From NCBI GenBank assembly GCA_022578965.1, contig MU400522.1, positions 434,001 through 498,000 of the forward strand: DNA of 64,000 nucleotides, read 5' to 3'. Source of the stretch: Xylaria sp. FL1777 (lineage: Eukaryota > Ascomycota > Sordariomycetes > Xylariales > Xylariaceae). How positions within the stretch are numbered: the stretch's first letter is position 1; each line of letters begins with the position of its first letter. Of the stretch, positions 1 to 11,334 are shown one piece after another. The position numbers were made by a program, and so were the translations under genes. Under the pieces are notes generated by a model. The model did no database searches, was not told the origin of the DNA, and was given only the letters and a program-made list of their open reading frames with translations.

Positions 1-1458
1 TAATTGCATAGCTTTAGCACCTACCACTGCCAGTCAAAAGAGTCATGAAAGCCGTTTTCAAGTTACGGTCAATGGGTAATACCGTCATACTTGGCGCTGT
101 CACTACCCTATGTGTTATTTTAAGCTGTATATTAAGCACCTATCACTTTCTACTCGTTGACTAATAAGGCTGCAAATGTGGATTAGGTTGTTTCTTCAAG
201 ATTCGACTCTGGTTTTCTAGCTATATAGTTTCTCATCTTCCCATCTTCCCTTTCCCCATCTTCTCACCAAGACTACCATCAATAAATTTGAATCACTATA
301 TATCGTTTCTTACATGGCTATTATTTAACGTATCTAGGAGTTAATCATGATTTATCATATTCCTATGTATTGTATACATCCCGAATTATCATCCATTCGT
401 AATCGATACGCACTCGCACGTCCAGGCGAGCTGCTTTAGTTTAGTATTCCGAATGTTCCTGTATATAGTCTCGTTTCTTTGTCGAGTTAATATCACGGCC
501 GTTTGATAACGGAAACAGAAGAAGCTGAAACACTGGGGATACAAACCAACACCACAGATCGAAGGGTTGAGTCCCAGCTCGGAACTGGCGTCGTACTAAG
601 TCTGACTGTTAGTTTCTGTCATTTATTAGACTCGGCCCTCCTTTCTAGACACTTGTGAACTTATTCTGTCTCGTGGTAGTATGAGGCAGAGAGTAGATAG
701 GCAGGGGATCAAGAGATGTAGGGAGGCGTGATATTAGATGGCCCCTTAAGACTTCGGACCTGGCAAGCCTGTTCGGATTTACACTCTTCTTGTAAACCCG
801 TCCCGTTTGCTCAGCGATAGCCGATTACCGAAATGTCAAGTGCTGCATGAGGCATCCTAGTCGGTGAGTCATCATATCTTAGGAACTTTTGTGTTTGGGT
901 CGACTCTGAGCCTCATAGCATTCGACTCTATCCGACACGAGAGCAAAGTTAAGGGGAAGATAAAGGGGTAAGATAGACGAGCTGAAGGCTCAACTGCTTA
1001 ACGGGAAAGACATGGTTCTCGCTATATCGACTCAAATCTGCTACCACGATATTATTTTATCAATGATAAACGTAACCGCGAATACGTGTAAACTCGCATG
1101 CAAATTATAAGGCGATAGGCATTTCATCACTATTCAAAGCCCTTGAAAAACAAATCCGCCACACAGGAAGATAAGGTTTGTCGTGATATGTAGTTGTTGG
1201 TAATTACTCAAATTAGTAGACTCGCAATAATACGAATGTGTGCAAGCGCTAAGGGTCTGAGGTGGCATCGGACTGTGCCGCTGGAACCAGATTGTCTGCC
1301 TAGTCCATATCTACCCTGGTCGCACTTCTTGTTGGTCGTTCATCGTATGAGCTCATCCACGTATGCCACAATATATAAGATTCAATCGGCATCACTCTTC
1401 ACGTCACGAAATTCAATTTTGCATTGCTCTTACTCATAATAATCCTTCGTAAATCAAG
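1..1458. other. Intergenic, no gene seen
   Basis: No reading frame here has recognisable protein features, and I see no tRNA, clear repeat or transposon. The last part, up to 1458, is the presumed promoter and leader of the dehydrogenase that starts at 1459. The left part may belong to a neighbour outside the window. Confidence 0.5.
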
Positions 1459-2566
1459 ATGGCGCCCCCTGTCCTCTCATATTTTCGGTCACATCTGTTT
1501 CTTACGCTACCCATTCCCAATAAGACATTCTCAGGTTCAACAATCATTATCACGGGCGCAAATTCTGGCCTTGGTCTAGAGGCTGCCCGTCACCTTGTGA
1601 GGTTAGATGCTGCCAAAGTCATACTCGCAGTACGTGATCTGAGGAAAGGGGCTGAAGCTAAGGCTTCAATCATCGATTCGACTGGGAAGGATGAGGGTGT
1701 TGTTGATGTGTGGGAACTCGACCTCGAAAGCCGCGCTTCGGTTCAAGCCTTCGCTACACGTGCCGATAGTCTTGATAGATTAGACGTCGTAGTACAGAAT
1801 GCTGGAGTACTGACACACGACTTCACCCTAGTCGAGGGCAATGAGAAGGACATCACTGTCAATGTCATCAACACATTCTTTCTAGCATTTCTGCTACTCC
1901 CGAAGCTTCGCAGTACCTCGGTTCAATTCAGCAAAGAAGTAGTGCTGACCTTTACCGGATCCTTGGTACATTGGCTTGCTGGTTTCCCTGAACGCAATAG
2001 CCCTAGCATTTTACAAGCCCTGGCCAACAAAGATAACGCAGACATGAGACAAAGGTGAGAAAATGGAGCAACACCCTCATAATCAGATACACATTTTACT
2101 AAGCTTCTTCTCTTAGATATCCTTTGTCTAAACTATTGGGACTGTTGGCATTTCGACAGCTAAGTGAGGCCATTACGCAATCCTCGAAACCCGGTGACAT
2201 CGTCGTGTCCACGGCGAATCCAGGCTCGGTTCTAACTGGGTTGGATCGAGAAGGTCGAGGACTCCGGGCTCTTATCTGGTCAGCATACGTCAGAGTAGTT
2301 GGGCGCACTGCCGAAGAGGGATCAAGAACAATTGTGCATGCTGCACAAGGGGGGAGAGAGACACATGGACAGTACTTGGACGACTGCAAAATTGGAAGGT
2401 AGGAACATCATCCCACATTTCTCAAGACCTCCCACTTATCGTGTACTCTGGCAGTGTCTCGGATTTCGTCAACAGCCAAGAAGGTCTTGACGCACAGAAG
2501 AAGTTCTGGGGGGAACTTACAACCTTGTTGGAAGAGATACAGGGTGGGATCACCCAGAATCTTTGA
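1459..2566 (+). CDS. Short-chain dehydrogenase/reductase (SDR), three exons
   Basis: Assembled as exons 1459-2054, 2117-2398 and 2455-2566 (329 aa); both introns are GT..AG, of 62 and 56 nt. This is an NAD(P)-dependent oxidoreductase of the classical SDR superfamily with a Rossmann fold. Visible motifs are the nucleotide-binding TGANSGLG (residues 32-39), the NAG motif (114-116), a candidate catalytic Ser168 in the stretch TFTGSL, and the catalytic YPLSK (YxxxK, Tyr200 and Lys204). The first intron splits codon 199, directly before the catalytic tyrosine, so the unspliced frame lacks the active site. The C-terminus after the second splice ends in GGITQNL. The substrate cannot be told. It resembles the WW-oxidoreductase/retinol-dehydrogenase-like fungal SDRs often found near secondary-metabolism genes, but no such cluster is visible here. 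The start is the first ATG of the frame and leaves a normal 30-residue lead into the Rossmann fold. Confidence 0.85.
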
Positions 2567-4616
2567 TGGCATACTTCTCATATCTGCCCATCCCCATGGA
2601 AGAAGTTCTAGTATTGGTGCGTCAAGGTGATTCCTTATGCTAAACCCGTGAACTGACTCATTCTGTTATAATGGCTCGGAGACACCGTAGTACTATTTCA
2701 GTATAATACTTGTCCTAGGGCGATCATCTACTATTCATGTGGCACACCAAAAGGCATGGTTTGCATACAGATGTTGAAGTGTTAGTATGAAAGGCTCAAG
2801 AACTGGAGGTTACCTTAACTAGTATCAAACACCAAGAAGTAGAACAAGTTGAAGAGTCTCAAGCTCGTTGCTCAAGAAAGATGTACCTAATCTAGGTATT
2901 TTTAATATAGGCTTAGCCCCATTCATGCGCCACCCCCTTAAGCCACATAGCTTATGTAAGTCCATAATCCCTATATTTACTGCTGGCCACTACACATAAA
3001 AGCCTCAACGCGTCGTTTTATCCACCCCGAATGGACTTGTTCGGCTGATGGCTGTTCTTGTTCGTATCCCAACCTTACGGTATTTGAAGTTTTGCAAGTT
3101 CGGCTGCTCAGAGAAAATCGTACACAGTCTGGCCTAGCTTCGGAGATTCGAATGCATTCTTCAAATGAGGCGTCTTCAGTTTCTATCTTGTTTGACAGAT
3201 TGTCCCCAATCTAGCTCCTCGGATAAAACGACATTCTAAGGGCTTATGCACAAATATAACTCCGTAAGGATAAATGTCAACACGAGACTGACCATCAATT
3301 TCTAGGATTATTCAAAGTCATAGTATGAAGTAATGTCATATGGGCTGATATAGTAGTAATATGTAGTTGCATAGTATTACTAAAAGTAATGACTAGTCGA
3401 AGACGTGGATTCGAAGTCAAGGGTAGCAAGCATGTCTCACTCACGCGTTGGTCAGGCCTTTGAGAGGCTAATGCCGGCATCAGATATGACCTTCCCGACA
3501 ACAACATCCCCAGCCCATTGGCTAATAGTGAAGTCGTTATATAACTTCTCATTCGATGCGTAACGCTACCCCGAGCATCCCCATTGCACCTCGAAAGGCA
3601 AAAAGACTATCACCCATATTCATCTGGCGACCGATATAGAAAGGTTGAGTATGGTCGAAGTGAAGTAGCCAATTCAAGAGGCTATCCCAAAAGACCTTTT
3701 TCGCTAAGGGAAGAAACTTCTACTTGTCTAACTTCTAGGCCTGTGTATCCCGCCTGAATCAGGTGTTAGGAGCATGGCTCCAGCTTGTGATCTCTTTAGG
3801 GGAGAACTCTTCTGGCTTATCTAAGCCTTGATAGTTTTGGCATAACAAGGGCTGCTGTGAGGGCTTGGAACTGAGAACTTGACTCTATTCAGAATATAAT
3901 AATATGCTTTGGCTGTCAAGGTCCATACCCCCCTTCCGAGCTCGGCACGAGCTCGGTGGCTGTCCTTGAATCTATATACAACTGGTCCGCCCTTCCTAGT
4001 CTCCGGGGTCTGCCAATATGTCTTAGATAAGCGAGGGCTAAATAGCCTCAATTCTAGATGCGAGAGACTGTCTTAATAGATGTAAGACCATTTCAAATGT
4101 CTCACCGAGCTTTGTATTTGGTTAGCGTACGAGGTGTTCAGCGCGTTCAAGCGCGTGTAACATCCGATTAGCAACGAGGCCGCAGAGGTGACAGGTGATC
4201 GCCTCAAAATCATTCGCGACCGCTATAGCCTATCTCACATGCCCAAATGACAGCGCTGGAGGTAAATAGAAAGTCAAAGCTTAACACGTATGTGCAGGTC
4301 CCAGAGAGTATGGTAGCATACTGAAGCCCGTGGACTCACTTCAGGAATATCACAGTTCTCTTCGCATAGGTAATGCCATAGATATATAGAACTGTGGCAT
4401 GTATGACGGATAGTGCACTCAAAATACCCCTCACAGTGGATGCCAACTAGGTTACCTGCATCGTTTCTACAATATCAATTACCATTCCACTCGTTCCAAG
4501 AACAGCCTTTAGCTTCGTATGAAATATTCTCCTGAAGGCCGGAGTACCGCTATGCTAAGTCACCAGGCGCTGTTATACCGAGCGTATAATTTTGTACTGA
4601 CGGGATGTGTGACCAT
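2567..4616. other. Intergenic, gene-poor
   Basis: I see no supportable gene in these 2 kb. Reading frames are short and unlike known proteins. A 12-bp inverted repeat (3012-3023 and 3221-3232) lies here, but a match of that length is expected about once by chance in a window of this size. The 3' flank of the dehydrogenase lies at the left. Confidence 0.45.
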
Positions 4617-4703
4617 CTCCTAGTGGCGTAGTTGGTTCAACGCGTTCGGCTGTAATAGCTATCTGTCACCGAAAGATCACCTGTTCGATTCAGGTCTGGG
4701 AGA
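4617..4703 (+). tRNA. tRNA-Tyr (anticodon GTA) with a 12-nt intron
   Basis: All arms fold: acceptor CTCCTAG/CTGGGAG (4617-4623 with 4696-4702) with discriminator A4703; D stem GCGT/ACGC (4626-4629, 4640-4643); anticodon stem TTCGG/CCGAA (4645-4649, 4669-4673); T stem ACCTG/CAGGT around the loop TTCGATT (4679-4695). The anticodon is GTA at 4652-4654. After A4655 comes an intron at 4656-4667, the position where eukaryotic tRNA-Tyr genes normally carry one. The C1-G72 pair with A73 is the eukaryotic tyrosine identity pattern. The mature molecule would be 75 nt before CCA addition. Confidence 0.93.
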
Positions 4704-4710
4704 CTCTATA

Positions 4711-4715
4711 TTTTT
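4711..4715 (+). terminator. RNA polymerase III terminator of tRNA-Tyr
   Basis: A run of five T starts 8 nt after the discriminator base, the usual Pol III stop signal. Confidence 0.7.
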
Positions 4716-5278
4716 ATAGCTGTTATCTATACTTATTGATTAAGCATTTTCCCAGTATTGTGATAGGAATACCTAGATTTCTAGCGGCTTTACTGGACCG
4801 TTTCGCGGCTGTTTTTTTGTTGCTATGTGTTGCGCTACATGTATTTCCCTCTAGCAGTAGTAAATAATGAAGATGGGAAGATGGACGCCGGTCTACCTTA
4901 ATCTACTAGCGCATTAAACAGCTTACGTATCTTCACGATATCTTCCTACACATCTAAAAAAACCCCTGGGAAGATAGTTGTGCTCTCGGCAAAATTATCG
5001 CGACATAAGTCCGATCCTTCTATACCTCCTTTCAGATTCATCACACATTCGCAGCGGCGCCGAGCCCTGTAGTCAACCTATGGCGGATTCGCGGCTCGCC
5101 TGTTGGACCTGATCCAATAGCTGGTTTCTTGATTTTCGCTAGATAGTTCGAGGCGGATGTTAACTCAATTGGGCAGGCCTAAGAGACTTCCCGGTCGAGA
5201 GCTCTAAGTCTACTGTGCGATATGTCCCTTTTTTACTCCGAGATATAAGCTTTATGGAACAACCAGGAAATAGGAAGA

Positions 5279-6435
5279 CTAGACGCCTTCAGCTTGCTGC
5301 TCCTTGTATGTTTTGCGCTGCCTGTTGCGGTGTTGAGGTGCTGTCCGTGTGGTATCATTAAACTCTTCGAGTGTGTCAGGTTCGGAAGGGTGACGCCTTC
5401 GATCAGGTAGCGAGGCTTCCGCGTGTGTTGACCCATTCTTGATGATTTGATTGCTGCGAGTCTAACGTAAGACGCCTTTCGATTATCGAGGGTATGAATC
5501 CCGTGACGTTGATGCCGCTTCAGTAACTGGAGCATCATCAATGAGGCTGGGTAGGGCCGCTCGTTGTCGCTGGTGGGAGACCGTTAAATCGTAAAGATAA
5601 GATAACTTTGGTTTAGGGTTCTTCCGTCGCCATTCAAGCAAAGGAATATCGCCATCATGCTCAGCATCAATGTGCTCTCGTGTCCATTCTCTGGAAGATG
5701 AATGGGGTTTTGGAAGCGGTGCTGTTTAAGGAGGCGAAAGTTTTCTATCGCCTCTTGCTTCTTGTAGGCTTACCTGTCGTCTAGCTTATTTTCATGTTGC
5801 ATCCTAAAACCGTCTGTCATGAATTCTTCGATACCGCTCCTAATCCCAATGAAGAGGCCTTCAGTTGTACTCGAGTCGTTCCTAAGATCGTCGGGAAGAG
5901 GGGTCGATTCGCGAGACTCGGGGAGGTGATAGTGAGGTATAGAGTTGAAAATGTTTTCTGGTTTACTAGATAGTAAGTTTTCTACCGCACAGTTGTTGGC
6001 CCAAGGCGCGATGGCCATGCTCTCCCCTCGTCCCGTCTCAACCAATCCCTTCACAGCGTCAAAGTTCTTCCAACCGTATCCTCTCCTTCCTCCTTTCCTT
6101 TCATCGCCGTAGGATGATCTTAGTTAATCTAACGATTGGACACTCTCATGTATTGTTCTGTTCTGCTGTACCACAGATAGAAAACTAATATTGCTACCAC
6201 TGTACAGTGGGCGATATAGTCGGTCAGTGCTCTTCGTGGTCAGCTCGATCAGCTCGAAGCTCTTTCTCGGCCAACATACTCTCTCTCTAAAGATGAATGC
6301 TCCCGGAGTAGTGTTTTATCCGGTCCCAAAAAACAAACATGCCAAAGGGATCGTTCAAGCCCCCGCTAACGGCAACCGAGCATGCATGGTCTCCCACATC
6401 GCAGACGTGCTAGTCTTGAGAATCGGAGTGGACTA
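5279..6435 (-). pseudogene. Probable decayed protein gene of unknown function
   Basis: On the minus strand one frame runs from 6432 to 5774 with only three nonsense codons (6357-6355, 6318-6316, 6126-6124), including 115 stop-free codons from 6120 to 5774. It meets a good donor at 5773 (GTAAGC). After an 83-nt intron-like gap (acceptor at 5692-5691) the phase is kept and the frame continues from 5690 to a stop at 5281-5279, broken by stops at 5485-5483 and 5464-5462. Five internal stops in about 355 codons is well below the 16-17 expected by chance. The predicted residues look protein-like (for example MAIAPWANNC and PLLEWRRKNPKPK). I do not recognise a family. Alternatives are a functional gene with several short introns, or chance. 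The stops could be RIP C-to-T changes, but any stop codon is one such change from Gln or Arg, so this is not proof. Confidence 0.4.
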
Positions 6436-7712
6436 AATACCTAAATGCTCACTATATCAAGTACGATGTGGCTAGCGTGAACATCACGACGTGATCTTCA
6501 GTAATTGCTTCTCGAGAAAATGGCCAGTGCTATTTCAACTTCAATCAAGATATTGTAAAGTGTATTTTACATGAAATACCCGAGAAAAATGATATGGAAC
6601 TATATGACATGATCATCTCGATCGACAAATGGGGCCCAAAAAAAAAGAGAAGCCCGGTTCTACTCAGATATGGAAGGCTCTTCACCGGGGTATTATCAGA
6701 GACTTGGGGCCTATATACTGTTATTACTAGGCTGGTAGAAACGGCGTCCATTTGTCCGCCCGAGATATCATGTTTAATGACAGGTTAAATGACATGTCCT
6801 AGTCTCGAGTCATTGTTATCTAATACTCGGTTATCTGTAGAGAGCACTATGAGAGTTGGACGGCCCCGGGTAAAAACCAGGGGCAAAGGCATATGTTTCC
6901 TGAGATTGATGTCAGTGGCAGCTCCTCACAGGCCATAAACAAAAAGACATAGTATCTATGTTATTATCAGAGTAAAGGTATCCTCATTGATGATCAGAAG
7001 TCGAACAGTGAAAGAAATAAATACTCATCATACAACAGTCGCGTAATGTGATGAAGGCAGCAAACAGCTACAGAGTGCTGGTGCAGCTTCATCTTTAGGG
7101 TAGGAAGGGTGAAAAAAGACCACAACCCAGGACGACGAAGTAGGAAACATATCGTTGAACTTACATTAGATATTAAATCGAATGTATATCAGTTGCCTAC
7201 TTACACTGAGCCCCATGCGCTGCAGTGGCGATACCAGGATGTGTGGCGATAGGGCTTCGGATCAAGACCGACCAACTTGGTTGATGAAGAGAAGCAAGAG
7301 CTCTTAAAATTTGCGCGTAAAATTTATTTCTCGAGCTGTAAGTGGAGCTTGAGCTTAGGTAATAAGGGCTTCCGGCTATGTGGGTTAAAGAGCTAGCACC
7401 TATATAGCTAGGGTGGGGCTCACTCAGCATCATTCAGCATGGTCCACCTGTATGTAATCGCTGACTTACATAGGAAGCTTGGCTTAGAGCGTCTTTTAGT
7501 CCTCCATGAACCCCTCCAGATGTAGGTCTTCAGTGACTAAGACAGCGAATTTGACGAGACGAGAAGTTCGTAATAGATCGAGGCATTGCCCTGGAATGAA
7601 TAAAGCATTATCCCAGCTCGTTCCCGTTGCAGCTAGATTGTTCGAACTATTGTAATCTGCTTTCTAAGAAGAACATGACACCGTAAAAACCTACAAGTGT
7701 TTAGTCAATTTC
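6436..7712. other. Intergenic, no gene seen
   Basis: Only short frames without recognisable features are present. The frame of the decayed gene to the left meets more stops here, so its 5' end may extend into this stretch. The right end is the promoter and leader of the pirin gene. Confidence 0.45.
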
Positions 7713-8834
7713 ATGGGTTCGAGGGACCATAGCAAAGAAGTATATATGAAGCGCATCATCCTCGCCCTATCGATTTTAGTAGTTTCATTTTCTATCATCA
7801 TCTATAATTCGAATATCATCACGGGTTTCTTCCAAGGAGCACGACCTGAGTACCAACATTCGACTATTTCCAAATCCCAAGAAGCACAGCTATCACCAAC
7901 AGACTCACATCTCACTTCAGGTCTACCCATTTCGTCTCCCATCGATTCACCGCAGCATATGAACACCGTCAAGATCGCCATGTCAAAAACACTTTCACAC
8001 GCAAAAGTCACACCCCACCGCTCGGCAGCTCGTGGTCACTCAGATCATGGCTGGCTGAATACCTACCATAGCTTTTCCTTTGCTGACTGGTTCAATCCCA
8101 ACTTCACACATTTCGGCTCCTTACGGGTGCTGAACGAAGACCGCGTAAAGCCCAACTCGGGGTTTCCCACCCATCCTCACCGGGACTTTGAGATCTTCAG
8201 CTACATCATCTCGGGCGAATTGACGCACCGTGACAGCATGCTCAAGAAGGGCGCAGAAGGTGCCCAGTCGGACAAGTTCTATCGCATGCATCGGGGCGAC
8301 GTGCAATTCACTACCGGTGGTACCGGCATTGCGCACTCTGAGCAGAACGAGCATAACAAGGACACAGTCCACTTCCTCCAGATCTGGGCCATCCCGTGGA
8401 AGCGTGGGCTCACCCCGCGGTATCATACGCGCCACTTCGACGAGGAGAAGAAGAGACTTGGCTTCGTCCCCATTCTGAGCCCCCTGAAAGGTGGCCCGGA
8501 TGCCACACACCAGCAGGAGCAGGCCGCGGAACCTACTATTGACGGCACTATACCCATTCACGCCGATTTCGTCATGAGTGCTGGCATCATCGCGCCGCAG
8601 AAGAGGTTCGAGTGGGTAGTCGGCGCTAATGCTACGGAGAATACCAAGAGGAAGGTGTACATTCATCTTACCATGGCCAAGGGAGGCAAGGCGAAGATCC
8701 GCCTAGATGGCCGGGAGGAAGTATATGATGAGGGTGATGGCGCATTCGTAGATGACGTGCGCGCAGGTGATAAGCTGTCTGTTGAGAGCGTGGGTGACGT
8801 TGAGGCTGAAGTTGTTGTCCTCGACACAGCATAA
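7713..8834 (+). CDS. Pirin family protein with N-terminal membrane-anchor-like segment
   Basis: Single exon, 373 aa. Pirins are bicupin proteins that bind one metal ion; members act as nuclear co-regulators or as quercetin 2,3-dioxygenases. The cupin core begins near residue 95 and holds the metal ligands: His154 and His156 in FPTHPHRDFE, His208 and Glu210 in GIAHSE, matching the HxH...HxE arrangement of human pirin. The C-terminal cupin occupies about 285-373. Ahead of the core are about 90 extra residues with a hydrophobic segment (about 14-32) after a short basic stretch, then a Ser/Pro-rich linker. That suggests a type II membrane anchor, signal anchor or organelle targeting; ordinary pirins are about 290 aa and soluble. 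Internal Met codons at residues 12, 83 and 90 give alternative starts, and Met90 would give a conventional soluble pirin. Function on a substrate is not inferable. Confidence 0.88.
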   Translation: MGSRDHSKEVYMKRIILALSILVVSFSIIIYNSNIITGFFQGARPEYQHSTISKSQEAQLSPTDSHLTSGLPISSPIDSPQHMNTVKIAMSKTLSHAKVTPHRSAARGHSDHGWLNTYHSFSFADWFNPNFTHFGSLRVLNEDRVKPNSGFPTHPHRDFEIFSYIISGELTHRDSMLKKGAEGAQSDKFYRMHRGDVQFTTGGTGIAHSEQNEHNKDTVHFLQIWAIPWKRGLTPRYHTRHFDEEKKRLGFVPILSPLKGGPDATHQQEQAAEPTIDGTIPIHADFVMSAGIIAPQKRFEWVVGANATENTKRKVYIHLTMAKGGKAKIRLDGREEVYDEGDGAFVDDVRAGDKLSVESVGDVEAEVVVLDTA

Positions 8835-9282
8835 ACAGGCAGAGGGGGTTTTATGAAGTCATGTCGCGAACGGCTGATGTGCCAATTGCGACTATGCATT
8901 GTACTGGTATATATCACAGTTTCATTGTTCTCTATGTACATTTACTTAATACACACTGTAAATAATTTGGTGTCCTAGCTATGTAGAAATTTTTAACTTG
9001 ACTGCAAGTTCACTCCCCTCCCCCTTACCTATATCTCCTAAACCACGAAGGAAGACACACATTAATTATTGTGCAAGCTATCCTCCTCGTTACGAGGTAT
9101 CCCTTACTTTACCTAAATAACATATATCTAGTTATTATCAGCATTTAATAGGTCATGCTGATTGAGAAATCGTATGTGAATTGGTGTCTTTGTAATCTTA
9201 GAGAGCAAAACACAGGCTCATGTTGTTCGCATAGTATCATGCCGAATGAGTGACCTCAGTTTTTAATGACCCGCTATGATTC
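8835..9282. other. Intergenic, no gene seen
   Basis: AT-rich 3' flank of the pirin gene up to the tRNA-Gly. No reading frame or repeat worth reporting. Confidence 0.5.
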
Positions 9283-9353
9283 GCATCAGTGGTTTAGTGG
9301 TAAAATCCATCGTTGCCATCGATGGGCCCCGTGTTCGATTCACGGCTGATGCA
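9283..9353 (+). tRNA. tRNA-Gly (anticodon GCC)
   Basis: The cloverleaf is complete: acceptor GCATCAG/CTGATGC (9283-9289, 9346-9352), discriminator A9353, an A-box-like D arm, anticodon stem CATCG/CGATG around the loop TTGCCAT, and T arm CCGTG/CACGG around TTCGATT. There is no intron. The length of 71 nt is normal for tRNA-Gly. Confidence 0.96.
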
Positions 9354-9355
9354 TC

Positions 9356-9361
9356 TTTTTT
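9356..9361 (+). terminator. RNA polymerase III terminator of tRNA-Gly
   Basis: Six T residues start 3 nt after the discriminator base. Confidence 0.8.
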
Positions 9362-9895
9362 CGCCCTGCACTTGTCATAGTCTGCGTGATTTTCTTTTTA
9401 TACTTCTGCTTGGAAAGAAATGTTTCGGAAGCGTCCGCTTATAATTACACATTTCTAATAACTACAAGGTCCTTAAGAAATAATTTGGAGCAATGGCTCC
9501 CACTCCATTATTTACTGGTGCGAACTTGAAGTCTCCAGGTAGCATGTAAATAGGCATCGTGGACTCTAGCCCATGTCTTCTTAAGGCTCCTGTCAAGGTT
9601 GTGGCTTCATTTTCACTTCTTCTAAGTGTAACTGATACTGAATTGATGTAGCATAACACATTGATGAGGAGACTAGGTATGCCGACGCTGACGATATGAG
9701 TATTTTCTCTTGACCGGCGTGAGCTTGAATATAGTGCTTTCCATAACGTGCGCATCCCCCCTTATTCTTGCAGCAGCTCAGATCGGATTACCTTGTCAGA
9801 CCTCTTTTTCCCGGCGTGTTCTCTTCATTACACATATATGGACAGGCGATTAGCTACGTGGCTGGTACATCGCCAACCGGATTGTACACTTGCCA
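9362..9895. other. Intergenic, 3' flank of the polygalacturonase
   Basis: The region lies between the tRNA-Gly terminator and the stop codon of the minus-strand polygalacturonase. A 97-codon minus-strand frame (9462-9755) shows no signal peptide or family motif, and I do not call it. Confidence 0.45.
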
Positions 9896-11334
9896 CTACC
9901 CCGAGACGCAATCAAATCCTTCTAGACCTGTAGTATCGAAGTTCGAACATACCCACTGTGAATTTCCTTTCGGCGATGTGATGGAAATGTTCTTCGCATA
10001 GAAGTTGTAACATTGCTATTAGGCGCGTAAGCCGGAGGATATCTTGAGTGACTAAAAGGGATCTTACCTCAGGGGATGAGCAGACTAACGTGCCCACCTT
10101 AGGATCGTACTTTGACGATGTAGTTCCCCACATGTCAATGAAATAGATATCAGAGATGGTCATGTTAGAAGGATACAATTCGCAGAGCGTCTTGTTTGAC
10201 TGGCCATAGCATTGGTTGACCTCAATCGCCCAGTCGTTATTGACGCTTTCATATCTCTCGTATGTAATGTTCTTAACGTAGCCAGAACCACCACCACCAG
10301 ACAGGATTGGCTCGAAGTCAGAATGAATACCGGGCCAGACCTTTATCCTAGCTGCGTCGCTGGCGTCCGACATGGTGTTATTATAGATATACACATTTTC
10401 GACAATGTCATACTGATCGATATATTGTCCTAGCGAGCCCACGGAGATGCCGTGAGATCCGGTACACTTCAGGCCTTGCACGACGATATTTGTGCTGTTT
10501 GGTTTAAACGAGACGCAGTCGTCCGTGTTGTCGATCACCGAGTTTTGGATGACAACATGGTCTGAGCGGTACGTGTCCCAACCATCAGAGTTCTTCACCG
10601 GGTTGGAATTCGAAGATGCGGCTGTGAGAACCATGTCACTGATGAGGATATCAGAGCTGTTTGCAATGAGGTTGAACCACTATGGTACGTTAGCTTTAGG
10701 CTCGACCACCCCTATTCATCGGCATTACACTAACGTTAGGTGGATTGACCATGCGTATACCAGTGACAGATCCTCCTTGAAGCCCATCGAGTACCAGAGA
10801 GATAGGTCTCAGCAAAGAGGAATTTGACGCGAATGCATCCCACCACGATTGCCCGTTCCCGTCGATTGTTCCCACACCAGCACCATAGATATTGACGTCC
10901 CTTCCGCCAATCTTCCAGAACGCCGTTGAGGACTGAAAATCGTACTTGAATGAATTGGATACCCAATAGTCGATATCAGCCTTGAATGTGATCGATCCCG
11001 AGAGTGCGACATCGACACTATTTAGAAACGTCAAGTCCAGTGCGGTGGCGATTGTGTAGTTCCCGTCTAAGACAACTGTGCCGCCATTATTGCAGTCATT
11101 GAAACCATTAAGAATTTGGGGCGCGTCGTCTTCCCCATCACCAAGCGCTGCTACAGAACATGTCTTCGTGCGAGGTGACGAGTATGGTGTGGATCGACCG
11201 CTGTTGTAAGGGAATGGTTCAATATTCGGTCGGGAGAAAAGAGCTCTGCCTATATGTGCATCTATTAATGGCGTTGTGAACGCCAAGATAGCCAGGGTGT
11301 TGATGGCTACAGCTTCTATCGATTTCCGAAACAT
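9896..11334 (-). CDS. Exo-polygalacturonase, glycoside hydrolase family 28, secreted
   Basis: Assembled on the minus strand as exons 11334-10735, 10679-10068 and 10015-9896 (443 aa); introns of 55 and 52 nt are in phase 0. GH28 enzymes hydrolyse alpha-1,4 bonds of polygalacturonic acid by inversion; exo-acting members release galacturonate from chain ends. The start at 11334 gives a signal peptide (about residues 1-25, hydrophobic stretch [16 protein letters not shown]); an in-frame ATG 11 codons upstream is possible. The GH28 signature is complete: NSDGWD (Asp232), NTDDC (Asp253/Asp254), [13 protein letters not shown] (His276) and RIK (311-313). The wording around [10 protein letters not shown] and DDC is that of fungal exo-polygalacturonases (PgaX type). 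After the second splice the protein ends in FDCVSG with the usual late cysteines. It is transcribed away from a CE8 pectin methylesterase, which fits joint pectin breakdown on plant cell walls. Confidence 0.92.

Noticed and set aside
1459..2566. Secondary-metabolite cluster suggested by the dehydrogenase
   Set aside because: No polyketide synthase, peptide synthetase, terpene cyclase, P450 or pathway regulator lies nearby.
3012..3232. 12-bp inverted repeat GTCGTTTTATCC, 197 bp apart
   Set aside because: About one such pair is expected by chance in a window of this size, and there is no target duplication or longer homology.
3385..3450. T-loop-like TTCGAATC on the minus strand
   Set aside because: The flanking bases do not pair as a T stem and no cloverleaf can be drawn.
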